Positions 33,467 to 41,678 of a stretch of DNA of 64,000 nucleotides are shown one piece after another. The notes under the pieces were generated by a model. The model was given only the letters and a program-made list of their open reading frames with translations, ran no database searches and was not told where the DNA came from. The position numbers were made by a program, and so were the translations under genes. Location: contig CAKUAS010000002.1 of the NCBI GenBank assembly GCA_934636655.1, positions 124,001 to 188,000 on the forward strand. The letters run 5' to 3'. Within the stretch, counting starts at the first letter, position 1, and each line of letters opens with the position of its first letter. The stretch is from an uncultured Oscillospiraceae bacterium. Its GTDB lineage: Bacteria > Bacillota > Clostridia > Oscillospirales > Oscillospiraceae.

Positions 33467-34120
33467 TCATCTCGGCATTATAGCTGTGTCAAATTCCGTC
33501 CAGGGAAAATCTCTGGGCGGCTTTACTTTAAAGGTCATAAAGCGACTGGTCGCGGGGTTTGTAAACCCGATGCTGTACGACCAGAGGGCGATATTGCAGC
33601 CCTCGTCGCGTCCGCCGTATTTCCTGTCGCCGACGAGGGGCATGCGCCGGTGCGTGAACTGTGCGCGTATCTGATGTGTACGACCGGTGATGAGGTTTAT
33701 CTCGACCATGCTCATTTCACCGTTCGAGCCGAGCAGACGATAGTCAAGTATGGCATCCTGAGAGCCGCGGCAGGGCTTATTCACAACGAAGGTCTTGCGC
33801 TGCTCCTTTGACCTGAGCAGAACATCCTCCATTCGCCCCCTGCGCTCCTGCGGAACGCCGTGGACGACGGCGAGGTAGGTCTTTTTAAACTCGCCCATGC
33901 GTATCTGACGGCTGAGCTCGGACGCAGTCTCGGGATTCTGAGCAAAGACCATCAGACCCGACACGACCTGATCGAGTCTGTGTACCGTGCGGATGTCCGC
34001 ATCTTCATTCCCGAGCGCCTCGCGCAGAAGCGAGGGCATGCCGCCCGGCTCATCGGTCGATATAATGCCGGCAGGCTTTATCGCGACTATTATGTTGTCA
34101 TCGTAATAAATAATATCCAT
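33467..34120 (-). CDS. RluA-family pseudouridine synthase
   Basis: Isomerises uridine to pseudouridine in rRNA or tRNA. The 217 residues form the catalytic domain only: catalytic Asp in the HRLDQVVSGLMVFA motif, GEFKKTYLAVVHG, the MVEINLITGRTHQIRAQF motif and PLVGDRKYGG. No S4 domain is present, and the protein is shorter than RluD (about 325), which is common for Firmicutes RluA-like paralogues. The target site is unknown. It starts with an ATG at 34120. Confidence 0.9.
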   Translation of the reverse strand: MDIIYYDDNIIVAIKPAGIISTDEPGGMPSLLREALGNEDADIRTVHRLDQVVSGLMVFAQNPETASELSRQIRMGEFKKTYLAVVHGVPQERRGRMEDVLLRSKEQRKTFVVNKPCRGSQDAILDYRLLGSNGEMSMVEINLITGRTHQIRAQFTHRRMPLVGDRKYGGRDEGCNIALWSYSIGFTNPATSRFMTFKVKPPRDFPWTEFDTAIMPR

Positions 34121-34159
34121 ATCTCTACTTTATCGCGTCTTGCGCCATTCGTCAATCAA

Positions 34160-34190
34160 AAAAATGCAGCCATGCTGAAAGCATGGCTGC
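34160..34190 (-). terminator. Terminator on the minus strand
   Basis: 11-bp stem GCAGCCATGCT / AGCATGGCTGC with a 3-base loop, followed on the minus strand by seven T residues. It can end transcripts coming from the flavodoxin gene on the right, through the inverted-repeat element. Confidence 0.75.
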
Positions 34191-34197
34191 GATTTGA

Positions 34198-34278
34198 AAA
34201 ACACGGATCCCACCGGCTGTAAGATGGTGTGTATTTTGTGGCAGAGGGATAAATTGCGCCTTGTAAGATCCGTGTTTT
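34198..34278. repeat. 81-bp inverted-repeat element
   Basis: Perfect 12-bp ends AAAACACGGATC / GATCCGTGTTTT enclose 57 bp without coding potential. Between 34279 and 34421 only AT-rich sequence is seen. Confidence 0.5.
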
Positions 34279-34421
34279 AAAAGCGAAAAAGATCGAGTAA
34301 CCAACCCATTCGCTTATATATGTACGCAAATCCGAATTTGGGGACATGAATTATGTGAGTTCACAAATTGTTTACAAAATTCGACTAACATATGGGATTT
34401 AAGACAAACTGTGGGCGCAGC

Positions 34422-35168
34422 TCATTCGCCAAGATAGTATCTGCGCAGTCCCTTTGTGTGCCGTCCATATTCTATCGCCTGCTTCGGGCAGCGGCAGATG
34501 CAGGCCATACAGTGGGTGCAGCTGCCGCCCCAAACGGGTTTGCCGCCCTCGATGCGGATATTCTTCGTCGGACACATTGCGGCACACTTGCCGCAGCCGA
34601 TGCACTCGTCGGTCGCACGGAATTTCTTCGCCTTTACGAACATGGGGTAAAAAGCGTCGTTCACAACGCCGCTGTATATCCTGTCCATGAGCCTTATCTG
34701 CGGCTTAACGAAATTTTCGCCCTTTGCGATGCTCTGCGCAAGAGAGTCGATCCTTCCGTTTGCTCGAACGATGATCTCGGCCTCCTCCTTGGGCGATGGA
34801 GCGGAGAACATGACAATGTAGTTTTCCGGCATCACGACCCCGGCGCAGCCCTTGAAATTAAGCCCCTTGCCGCGGCACCATTTTTCCGCGTAGCTTCCGG
34901 CATTGCCGTTCTCGCTGCCGCAGGTCATGACAAAGTAAATGTCGCGGGAACCGCGCAGCTCGGTCTTATCCAGCCAGTCGCGCACGATGCGCGGAACGCG
35001 CCAGGCGTAGGTCGGCGTGACAATTATCCACGGCTTCTGCGATTCGATGGTGGAGGTATCCCCGTCGCGCAGACGCGGGAAAAGGTTTACCGCCTCGTCG
35101 CCGATATCCGCCGCTATCCTGTGTGCGGCGTATGCGCTGTTTCCGGTTCCGGTGTAGTATAAAATCAT
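34422..35168 (-). CDS. Flavodoxin-ferredoxin fusion (EFR1-type)
   Basis: A 248-residue electron carrier. The N-terminal flavodoxin-like domain (residues 1-150) has the FMN phosphate loop YYTGTGNSAYAA. The C-terminal part binds two 4Fe-4S clusters through CIGCGKCAAMCP and CTHCMACICRCP. It belongs to the EFR1 family common in anaerobes, likely passing electrons between ferredoxin and flavin partners. AGGAGG precedes the ATG at 35168; an upstream in-frame codon places that site inside the gene. No redox enzyme is adjacent, so its partner is unknown. Confidence 0.9.
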   Translation of the reverse strand: MILYYTGTGNSAYAAHRIAADIGDEAVNLFPRLRDGDTSTIESQKPWIIVTPTYAWRVPRIVRDWLDKTELRGSRDIYFVMTCGSENGNAGSYAEKWCRGKGLNFKGCAGVVMPENYIVMFSAPSPKEEAEIIVRANGRIDSLAQSIAKGENFVKPQIRLMDRIYSGVVNDAFYPMFVKAKKFRATDECIGCGKCAAMCPTKNIRIEGGKPVWGGSCTHCMACICRCPKQAIEYGRHTKGLRRYYLGE

Positions 35169-35240
35169 TGCTCTACCTCCTTTTATCTTCATCTCAGATT
35201 ATACACATGATCCGCCTTGACTTCAACGAAAAATTGACGC

Positions 35241-35269
35241 TTGATTTTCCGCGCCCGCGCGGCTAAAAT
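35241..35269 (+). promoter_or_regulatory. Promoter-like motif matching the malQ promoter
   Basis: TTGATT and TAAAAT with a 17-bp spacer; 13 bases (GGCTAAAATAGCC) around the -10 are identical to those before malQ. It points into the terminator at 35283, so its product, if any, would be a short RNA. Confidence 0.35.
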
Positions 35270-35282
35270 AGCCAAACAAAGG

Positions 35283-35329
35283 AATAGCGAAAAATCTCAT
35301 CATGATAATGGACGAGATTTTTCGCTATT
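35283..35329 (-). terminator. Terminator of the XRE gene
   Basis: Perfect 16-bp stem AATAGCGAAAAATCTC / GAGATTTTTCGCTATT with a 15-base loop. Confidence 0.75.
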
Positions 35330-35348
35330 ATTTTCATAATATTAAGTA

Positions 35349-35681
35349 TTAGTTTTCCTGTGTGCCATTACAAGTGGGATGCATGTGATTCGCTACTTCA
35401 ATTAAAAGCCGTATATCAGAGTCGCTAAGTTTCTTGGCGGTTTGGACAAGCTCGGAAATGAGTGCCGGAGTATCAAGATTTTCATCAAAAAACTCTTTTG
35501 GGGTAATGCCGAAATAATCACAAATATATAAAAACTCCGCCATTGAGGGTAATGCGCGCCCGGACGAAATGCTCTGTACATAGCTTTTGCTGTGACCTAA
35601 GTCTAAGCTCATTTTATATTCGGAGATGTGTTTTTCCATTCGCAATTCGGATATTCGTTTTCTTATAAAGCTATCATCCAT
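35349..35681 (-). CDS. XRE-family regulator next to the zinc-ribbon genes
   Basis: A 110-residue protein with a divergent Cro/C1 helix-turn-helix (residues about 8-65; LRMEKHISEYKMSLDLGHSK, SYVQSISSGRALPSMAEFLY, then ICDYFGITPKEFF) and a short helical tail. The start is supported by AGGAGG upstream. It is divergent from the zinc-ribbon cluster, with 140 bp between them containing a strong promoter for the cluster, so regulation of that cluster is possible. It is AT-rich like the cluster. Confidence 0.82.
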   Translation of the reverse strand: MDDSFIRKRISELRMEKHISEYKMSLDLGHSKSYVQSISSGRALPSMAEFLYICDYFGITPKEFFDENLDTPALISELVQTAKKLSDSDIRLLIEVANHMHPTCNGTQEN

Positions 35682-35755
35682 GATTTATACCTCCTATGTT
35701 TAGTAGGTTACACAAATTATAGCGGTAATGTTCTCGATTAAATTAGCGACTTTGC

Positions 35756-35784
35756 TTGCAATATACAAAAATAAACGGTATAAT
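35756..35784 (+). promoter_or_regulatory. Promoter of the zinc-ribbon cluster
   Basis: TTGCAA at 35756-35761 and TATAAT at 35779-35784, spacer 17 bp, 38 bases before the first gene, which is preceded by AAGGAGG. Confidence 0.7.
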
Positions 35785-35821
35785 ATGAGTGGGAGTGTCA
35801 TAATTTGATAAGGAGGGTATC

Positions 35822-36283
35822 ATGGCGATTTTTGAGCAGATTGGAGAGAAAATCACAGGTGTAACGCAGAATGTCACTAAGCAGACCAAGAGCATGGCAG
35901 AAAGCAGCCGCCTGTATGGCATGATCAGTGAGCAGGAGAGTAAGCGCGATTTGATGATGCTCGAGTTAGGGAGGCAATTCTATGAAAAATGCAGATTTGC
36001 TCCTGAGCCCGAATATGAAGAGCTTGTTTTGGAGATAGACAAGGTAATAAAAAGTATTTCTGAACTTAGTATGCAGCGCAGCAGACTTAAGGGTACGGTA
36101 ATATGCTCTGCATGTGGTGCGGAGATGAAAAGCGGGGCGAGGTTTTGCAGCGTTTGCGGGAACAAGAGCATCACTCAAGACGGTGTTGGAACGCCGGAGC
36201 GAGCATTCTGCAAATACTGCGGCGTGAAATTACAGCAAGGAGACAGATATTGCCCCGAGTGTGGTGCAGCGATAGAAAAATGA
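35822..36283 (+). CDS. Zinc-ribbon protein with N-terminal coiled coil
   Basis: The 153-residue cytoplasmic protein has a helical, probably coiled-coil N-terminal half (residues 1-90) and two zinc ribbons at the C-terminus: CSACG...CSVCG (about 97-116) and CKYCG...CPECG (about 132-151). The arrangement matches the zinc-ribbon proteins that often accompany membrane-bound zinc-ribbon partners in Firmicutes. No signal peptide is present. It heads a four-gene cluster, 15 bp before the next gene. The function is unknown; protein-protein binding is likely. Confidence 0.8.
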   Translation: MAIFEQIGEKITGVTQNVTKQTKSMAESSRLYGMISEQESKRDLMMLELGRQFYEKCRFAPEPEYEELVLEIDKVIKSISELSMQRSRLKGTVICSACGAEMKSGARFCSVCGNKSITQDGVGTPERAFCKYCGVKLQQGDRYCPECGAAIEK

Positions 36284-36298
36284 GCGGAGGAACTACAA

Positions 36299-37642
36299 AT
36301 GAAGACATGTGTTAATTGCGGTGCAGCGCTGGAGGATAGAGCTAAATTTTGCACAAAGTGTGGATGTAGGATAGAAGATACACCTATACAGTCTACTTAC
36401 AATCTACCCACCGAGGATAGTGGACAAGTCAGAAAAAAGCGTAAAAAATGGTTGCCAATCATAATACTCATAGTTTGTGTTGCTGCAATAGGCGCTTTAG
36501 CTGCTGCGTATATGAATTCCCCTATAAGGGAGGTTCTGAATAGGGCGCGAGATATGAATAGCGGAAGTGCGGTGCAGATATATAACATAAAGATAGACGG
36601 AAATCCGGTGGAGGAATGGGTAGTGCGCAAACTGCTTCCTTCGATTATGGACGGCATTGAGAGAGATTGGGCAGACGGAAAAGTAGATGCCACGTTGGCT
36701 ATAAATTATTTCGACGAACTAACAAGCATACGGGACAGTACATTATCAAAATGTGCGGATAAGCATTTGACGAATGTTTCGAAAGTTGTGGCAGCTGAAT
36801 CTAATTTTACTCAGGCAGAAGCATTTTACGACAACGGAGAATACGGAGAAGCCATAGATTTCTATGCAAGCATACCGGAAAAATCCGATCTCTATGAAGA
36901 GGCGCAGAAAAAATTAGGAGAGTGCCAGAAAAAGTATAGAGAACAGGTCATTTTCAAAGCTGAAAATGCAACTAAAGAAGGTAATCCGTATGCGAGCTTC
37001 GAAGAACTTAACAAGGCACACGCAAGATTTCCAGAAGACGAACAAATAAACACCATGCTTAAAAGTGCAATTGCAGCCTGTGAAGAATTAACGGCGGCAA
37101 ATGCAAGGAGCTATGTCAAGGACGGAAAGTATGGGACTGCTCTTGGAGAGATAGAAAGCGGCCTTGAAATTCTTGGAGATAGCCAAAAACTCAGCGATCT
37201 TTATGATGAGATAGAACAGTCCAAGCCGATGCCCCTTTCAGATGTGCCTATAATAGACTCCAACAGGGCATATGAATATGAACCGGACATGTATACCGAT
37301 TCATATGGGAATACATATATGAGTGCGCATACATTTTATCCGGGACATTGGTTGGGGGATGACAAAGAAGGTATCGCGTATTTTAATTTAGACAGGCAAT
37401 ATAAAAAATTTAAAGGTAGTATCATATTCAGCGAAGAATCGGATATTAACAGCTACATTAAAATATTTGTTTATGCGGATGATGCGTTAGTTTACCAATC
37501 CGACACACTAACAAAATTGATTGAAAAAACAGACTTCGAAATTGACGTGAGCGGAGTTAAAAAGCTTGAGATAAAAGCGGTTAGAATAGACGGATATAGT
37601 TCGGAAATAGCTATAGTAAACGCGAATTTGTTTAAAAAGTGA
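36299..37642 (+). CDS. Zinc-ribbon membrane protein with TPR-like and NPCBM-like regions
   Basis: The 447-residue protein begins with a cytoplasmic zinc ribbon (CVNCG...CTKCG, residues 4-22), a basic stretch and one transmembrane helix (about 50-70). Outside the membrane is an alpha-helical region with TPR-like spacing (AEAFYDNGEYGEAIDFYASI at about 178-197) and a C-terminal beta domain (from about 315; YMSAHTFYPGHWLG, then IKIFVYADDALVYQSDTLTK) like the NPCBM carbohydrate-binding fold. Cysteine pairs are complete. It may sense or bind wall glycans while docking a cytoplasmic partner. It is 11 bp upstream of the third gene. Confidence 0.78.
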   Translation: MKTCVNCGAALEDRAKFCTKCGCRIEDTPIQSTYNLPTEDSGQVRKKRKKWLPIIILIVCVAAIGALAAAYMNSPIREVLNRARDMNSGSAVQIYNIKIDGNPVEEWVVRKLLPSIMDGIERDWADGKVDATLAINYFDELTSIRDSTLSKCADKHLTNVSKVVAAESNFTQAEAFYDNGEYGEAIDFYASIPEKSDLYEEAQKKLGECQKKYREQVIFKAENATKEGNPYASFEELNKAHARFPEDEQINTMLKSAIAACEELTAANARSYVKDGKYGTALGEIESGLEILGDSQKLSDLYDEIEQSKPMPLSDVPIIDSNRAYEYEPDMYTDSYGNTYMSAHTFYPGHWLGDDKEGIAYFNLDRQYKKFKGSIIFSEESDINSYIKIFVYADDALVYQSDTLTKLIEKTDFEIDVSGVKKLEIKAVRIDGYSSEIAIVNANLFKK

Positions 37643-37653
37643 GGAGATATAAA

Positions 37654-38175
37654 ATGTTATGCCCTAAATGCGGAGCAAATAATAATGGAAATGCACGGTT
37701 TTGCGAGTTGTGTGGGGAGTATCTGCAAACAGCATCGGTCGGCAACTCTCTGCCAAACAAAAAAAGAAGGAACAGAATAATAGGTGTTATCGCGGTTATT
37801 ATAGCGGCGGCTGTTGCGGTGGGATTGTTTTTCTACATTCGAGGAGACAAACAGGAAAGCCTTGAAGAACAGATACTCGGAGCCTGGTATTTTATGTTTG
37901 ACGATGACTTTGCCCTTTTTGAGTTTTATGACGATGGAGAGGTGTACGCAGTCAGTGAGTGGGATGAAGAGCCCCTTATGTGGAGAGTGGATGGCAATAT
38001 AATATACATCACAGATACTAATGAAAGTTTCACTGTAACGGTTGAGGGAATAGATGAGCAAATGATGACAGGTGTTTGGGTGAGAGATAACGGTTCGGGA
38101 GACGTAATGTCTCGGGTAACGGGATATAAAAACTTTCGAGACGCATGTAATTATGTGTTAACGCACTTATCATGA
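37654..38175 (+). CDS. Zinc-ribbon membrane protein, short
   Basis: A 173-residue protein with the same N-terminal plan: zinc ribbon (CPKCG...CELCG, residues 3-21), basic linker KKRRNR and one transmembrane helix (about 43-62). The extracytoplasmic part is a small beta domain with LGAWYFMFDDDFALFEFYDD and MWRVDGNIIYITD, reminiscent of lipocalin-like DUF5640-type domains. The ATG at 37654 follows GAGGAG; a start at 37639 overlaps the previous gene. Function unknown. Confidence 0.75.
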   Translation: MLCPKCGANNNGNARFCELCGEYLQTASVGNSLPNKKRRNRIIGVIAVIIAAAVAVGLFFYIRGDKQESLEEQILGAWYFMFDDDFALFEFYDDGEVYAVSEWDEEPLMWRVDGNIIYITDTNESFTVTVEGIDEQMMTGVWVRDNGSGDVMSRVTGYKNFRDACNYVLTHLS

Positions 38176-38197
38176 CGAAAAGGCAGGTGATCAAGCA

Positions 38198-39034
38198 GTG
38201 ATTTGTCCCAAATGCGGTTTTGACACAGGTGATGATGCACGGTTTTGCGGCGCTTGCGGTTCTGAGCTTGCAGCATGCAAAGCTACCAAATCGGCATTGC
38301 CGGATAAAAGGAAACGCAATAAAACTATCGGCGTTATCGTGGTTATCCTTGCCATTGTAACGGCGGCAGTAATGCTTATTCCGCAATTTATACCGAATAA
38401 GGCGTGCGTGATATATAAAATGGAGCGCGTAAGTGCGGATGAGAGAACAGAGATCGTATATACATACAATGAAGACGGTACGCTAAATAAACGGGTGATT
38501 GGAGGAACGGAATATTCAAACGGCGCATGGCAAGAGTTTACATACGATAAGAAAAATAAAATGATAACACAGATGAATTATATTGCCGCAAGCGACGTTA
38601 TATGGAAGACAACTTATAAATATAACGATGATGGGAAGATCACGGAGTTTTTGGATTATTCAAGCATGATAGGAGAGTCCGGGGAGCTGACTCAGCAGGG
38701 TATTTGCGAATACGACGATGAAGGACAGCTTAAAACATTAAAAGTGTATAGTCTCGACAATGGCAATAATGTTTATGGCAGCAATGTCGACCTGTATGAA
38801 AAAGCGCTTTTGTATATAAAAACTTATTCATACACTGACGGAAAGCTGGTTTCGACCGATACTGCCTATTCGGACCTTCAGGGTGCATCCGGAAAATGTG
38901 AATATACATACGATAAGGAAAATGTCGTGCTTGCCAAAATAAATGATGTAAATTACAGCATATATTGCAAAGAAGTAGAGGTGAATACGGATATTGATAT
39001 GGAAACATTCATGATGTTCGTTGGATATATTTAA
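38198..39034 (+). CDS. Zinc-ribbon membrane protein with YD-like repeats
   Basis: The 278-residue protein keeps the zinc ribbon (CPKCG...CGACG, residues 3-21), a KRKRNK linker and one transmembrane helix (about 44-62). Its outer part has about six repeats with the pattern aromatic-x-Y-x-x-x-G (YTYNEDGTLNKR, YKYNDDGKITEF, CEYDDEGQLKTL, YSYTDGKLVSTD), like the YD/RHS repeats of cell-surface proteins. The start is a GTG at 38198 behind AGGTGA. It ends the cluster. Ligand and role are unknown. Confidence 0.75.
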   Translation: MICPKCGFDTGDDARFCGACGSELAACKATKSALPDKRKRNKTIGVIVVILAIVTAAVMLIPQFIPNKACVIYKMERVSADERTEIVYTYNEDGTLNKRVIGGTEYSNGAWQEFTYDKKNKMITQMNYIAASDVIWKTTYKYNDDGKITEFLDYSSMIGESGELTQQGICEYDDEGQLKTLKVYSLDNGNNVYGSNVDLYEKALLYIKTYSYTDGKLVSTDTAYSDLQGASGKCEYTYDKENVVLAKINDVNYSIYCKEVEVNTDIDMETFMMFVGYI

Positions 39035-39042
39035 ACTCTGAC

Positions 39043-39071
39043 TTGATTCCTCGCTGCGTCGCGGCTAAAAT
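39043..39071 (+). promoter_or_regulatory. Predicted promoter of malQ
   Basis: TTGATT at 39043-39048 and TAAAAT at 39066-39071 with a 17-bp spacer, starting 9 bases after the preceding stop codon. Confidence 0.55.
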
Positions 39072-39096
39072 AGCCGTATCACAGAGAGGTGACATT

Positions 39097-40590
39097 ATGA
39101 GTATAAAACGAAGCTGCGGCGTTCTTTTGCCGCTGTTCTCGCTGCCGTCAGGGCATGGGATAGGAACGCTCGGCAAGGCGGCGTATGAGTTTATAGATTT
39201 TCTTGCCGCCGCCGGACAATCGTGGTGGCAGATACTGCCCGTAGGTCCTGCCGGAAGCGGAGACTCGCCGTATCAGAGCTTTTCGAGTTTTGCGGGAAAC
39301 GCGTATTTTATAGACCTTGACATGTTCGTCGAGGACGGACTGCTGACGGAAAGCGAGGTCGACGCGATAGAATGGGGCAGCAATGCCGAAACTGTAGATT
39401 ACGATGCGCTGCGGGAAAACCGCATGCCGATCCTGCGTATAGCCGCCCGGCGCGGCCTTGCGCGAGCGGACGCTGAGTTTGAAGCGTTTTGCCGCGATAA
39501 TGCGAGGTGGCTTTACGACTTTGCGCTGTACATGGCGCTCAAGGAGCACTTTAACGGCAGCGCGTGGTATGAGTGGCCGGAGGATATCCGCCTGCACCGC
39601 ATTGATGCCGTGGAGAAATACAGCTCCAAGCTGCATGACGATGTGCGGTTTTACTCGTATGTGCAGTATCTTTTCTATCGCCAGTGGAATGCCCTGCGTT
39701 CCTACGCGAAGGAAAAAGGGATAGGTATCATCGGCGATATGCCGATATATGTAGCGCTCGACTCGGCGGATGTCTGGGCAGAGCCGGAGTTTTTCCTTTT
39801 AGACGAGCAAAATGTCCCGGTCGAGGTCGCGGGCGTGCCGCCGGACTATTTCAGCGCCGACGGGCAGCTTTGGGGCAATCCACTGTACGATTGGGATGCG
39901 CTGCGGCGCGACGGCTACGGCTGGTGGATTCGCCGCGTTGACGGTGCGTCAAAGCTGTATGACGCGCTGCGCATCGACCATTTCCGCGCCTTTGAAAGCT
40001 ACTGGGCGGTGCCGCGCGGAGCGGAAAGCGCAAAGCAGGGGCAATGGCGGCCCGGACCGGGTATGGACCTTGTCGGGAGGCTCACCGCATGGTTTAATAA
40101 CGTTCAGTTCATCGCAGAGGATCTCGGCGTGCTCACGCCTGGGGTACACAAGCTGCTGTCAGACAGCGGACTGCCCGGCATGAAGGTACTCGAATTTGCC
40201 TTCGATCCCTCGAGCCTGAGCGATTATCTGCCGCACAGGTACATTGAAAATTGCATCTGCTATGCCGGAACGCACGACAATAACACCTTGCGCGGCTGGA
40301 TAGATGAAGAAAACCCCGAGACGCTTGCCTTTGTGCGCGAGTACCTCGGGATAGACGGTGAAGCAGACCTCGCTGACGCAGTGCTGCGTGCCGGTATGCG
40401 CTCAAAGGCGGAGCTCTTCATTGCGCAGATGCAGGACTGGCTCGGCCTCGCTGCGGATGCGCGTATGAACACCCCCGGCACCGTCGGCGGCAACTGGGCT
40501 TGGCGCATGACGCCCGGCAGCGCTACGAAGGCCCTTGCCGGTAAGATGCGCCGCATGGCCTATATCTACGGAAGGAGCGACAAGGAATGA
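39097..40590 (+). CDS. malQ: 4-alpha-glucanotransferase (amylomaltase)
   Basis: A GH77 cytoplasmic enzyme that rearranges alpha-1,4-glucans during maltodextrin and glycogen use. The 497 residues have the conserved blocks of the family: the donor-side nucleophile Asp in LRIDHFRAFESYW, the acid/base Glu in QFIAEDLGVLTP and the third Asp in AGTHDNNTLRGW. Length is standard. The ATG at 39097 follows GAGAGGTG, with an upstream alternative inside the promoter region. An acetyltransferase gene overlaps its stop by 4 bp. Confidence 0.96.
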   Translation: MSIKRSCGVLLPLFSLPSGHGIGTLGKAAYEFIDFLAAAGQSWWQILPVGPAGSGDSPYQSFSSFAGNAYFIDLDMFVEDGLLTESEVDAIEWGSNAETVDYDALRENRMPILRIAARRGLARADAEFEAFCRDNARWLYDFALYMALKEHFNGSAWYEWPEDIRLHRIDAVEKYSSKLHDDVRFYSYVQYLFYRQWNALRSYAKEKGIGIIGDMPIYVALDSADVWAEPEFFLLDEQNVPVEVAGVPPDYFSADGQLWGNPLYDWDALRRDGYGWWIRRVDGASKLYDALRIDHFRAFESYWAVPRGAESAKQGQWRPGPGMDLVGRLTAWFNNVQFIAEDLGVLTPGVHKLLSDSGLPGMKVLEFAFDPSSLSDYLPHRYIENCICYAGTHDNNTLRGWIDEENPETLAFVREYLGIDGEADLADAVLRAGMRSKAELFIAQMQDWLGLAADARMNTPGTVGGNWAWRMTPGSATKALAGKMRRMAYIYGRSDKE

Positions 40591-41186
40591 ATGATATAAA
40601 GCTGCGCGTTGCGCGCACTTCTGATGCGGGCGAGCTTTTGGCTCTCTACGCGCCCTATGTCGAGGACACAGCCATAAGCTTCGAGACTGTCGTTCCGAGC
40701 CTTGAGGAGTTTACCGAGCGCATGGTGCATAAGCTGCCTCGGTATCCCTATATAGTCGCGGAGAAAGACGGCGAGCTTTTGGGCTATGCCTATTTAAGTC
40801 CATTTGTCGGGCGCGCGGCCTACGACTGGGCAGCGGAGACGACGATATATCTTCGGCTCGACTGCCGCCGCATCGGTATCGGGAAAATGCTGTACACGGC
40901 GCTTGAGAGCATCGCCCGCGCACAGGGCATAATAAATTTAGAGGCCTGCATCGGCTGGACTGATACGCCAGACGAGCACCTGACCAATAACAGCGCCGAA
41001 TATCACGAGCACCTAGGATACCGCATGGTCGGCAGGTTTTATAAGTGCGGCTATAAATTCGGAACATGGTACGACATGGTGTGGATGGAAAAGCTCCTCG
41101 GTGAGCATCCGGACACGCCGCGGGATATAATTCCGTTTTCCGAACTCAGTGCCGAAACGCTGCGCAAGGCAGGTATAGAAACATGA
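40587..41186 (+). CDS. GNAT-family N-acetyltransferase, PAT-like
   Basis: A 199-residue acyl-CoA-dependent N-acetyltransferase. The acetyl-CoA loop is CRRIGIGKMLYTALE, and AETTIYLRLDCR and YHEHLGYRMVGRFYKCGYKF match the phosphinothricin/L-amino-acid (MnaT-like) acetyltransferases, which inactivate methionine analogues. The C-terminal 35 residues extend beyond the usual end. It overlaps malQ by 4 bp, a coupling with no obvious metabolic link. The natural substrate is not known. Confidence 0.86.
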   Translation: MNDIKLRVARTSDAGELLALYAPYVEDTAISFETVVPSLEEFTERMVHKLPRYPYIVAEKDGELLGYAYLSPFVGRAAYDWAAETTIYLRLDCRRIGIGKMLYTALESIARAQGIINLEACIGWTDTPDEHLTNNSAEYHEHLGYRMVGRFYKCGYKFGTWYDMVWMEKLLGEHPDTPRDIIPFSELSAETLRKAGIET

Positions 41187-41214
41187 AAAAAGCACCCCCA
41201 CGGGGTGCTTTTTT
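41186..41214. terminator. Bidirectional terminator between converging genes
   Basis: 8-bp stem AGCACCCC / GGGGTGCT with flanking A- and T-runs, overlapping the GNAT stop codon. Confidence 0.85.
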
Positions 41215-41221
41215 ACTTCTA

Positions 41222-41674
41222 TCAGTGCAGAAAATCGAGCTTTCGGTAAAGGAAAAAACCTGCCACAGCGCCGATGATGTTCAAAAGATAATCCTCGATA
41301 TCGCAGCTTCCGAGCATAAGGAAAAGCTGCAGAAACTCTATAGCTATTATAACCAACGTAGTGAAAATGAAAAAGCGCTTAAAGCTGCGGAGCTTTTCGA
41401 CTATACTCGGCAGCAGCAGCCCCCACGGCAGAAACAGCAGCAGATTTCCTATCAGGCCGGTTATGAAATACTTGACGACAACAGCTGATTTATACGGCGT
41501 CGTTAAGAACACATAGAAGCTGAAAAACGGAATGAAGTTGCTGCTTGCTTTGAGGTATTCGGCGTAACTCATGTCGAACGTAGCCCCTATACCTTTGAGA
41601 AGCGTCAGATACGCAAGTGCCATGCAGTACAGGGCGAAAACGATTATCAGGATGGGTCTTTTGCCTTTGCTCAT
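41222..41674 (-). CDS. VanZ-family membrane protein
   Basis: A 150-residue protein with four transmembrane helices and the VanZ pattern: an N-terminal helix ending YLTLLKG, the ITGLIGNLLLFLPWGLLLP motif and the conserved EFLQLFLMLGSCDIEDYLLN segment. VanZ proteins influence teicoplanin resistance in enterococci, but most homologues have unknown envelope roles. It follows the ABC-F gene by 4 bp on the same strand. Confidence 0.87.
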   Translation of the reverse strand: MSKGKRPILIIVFALYCMALAYLTLLKGIGATFDMSYAEYLKASSNFIPFFSFYVFLTTPYKSAVVVKYFITGLIGNLLLFLPWGLLLPSIVEKLRSFKRFFIFTTLVIIAIEFLQLFLMLGSCDIEDYLLNIIGAVAGFFLYRKLDFLH

Positions 41675-41678
41675 ATCT

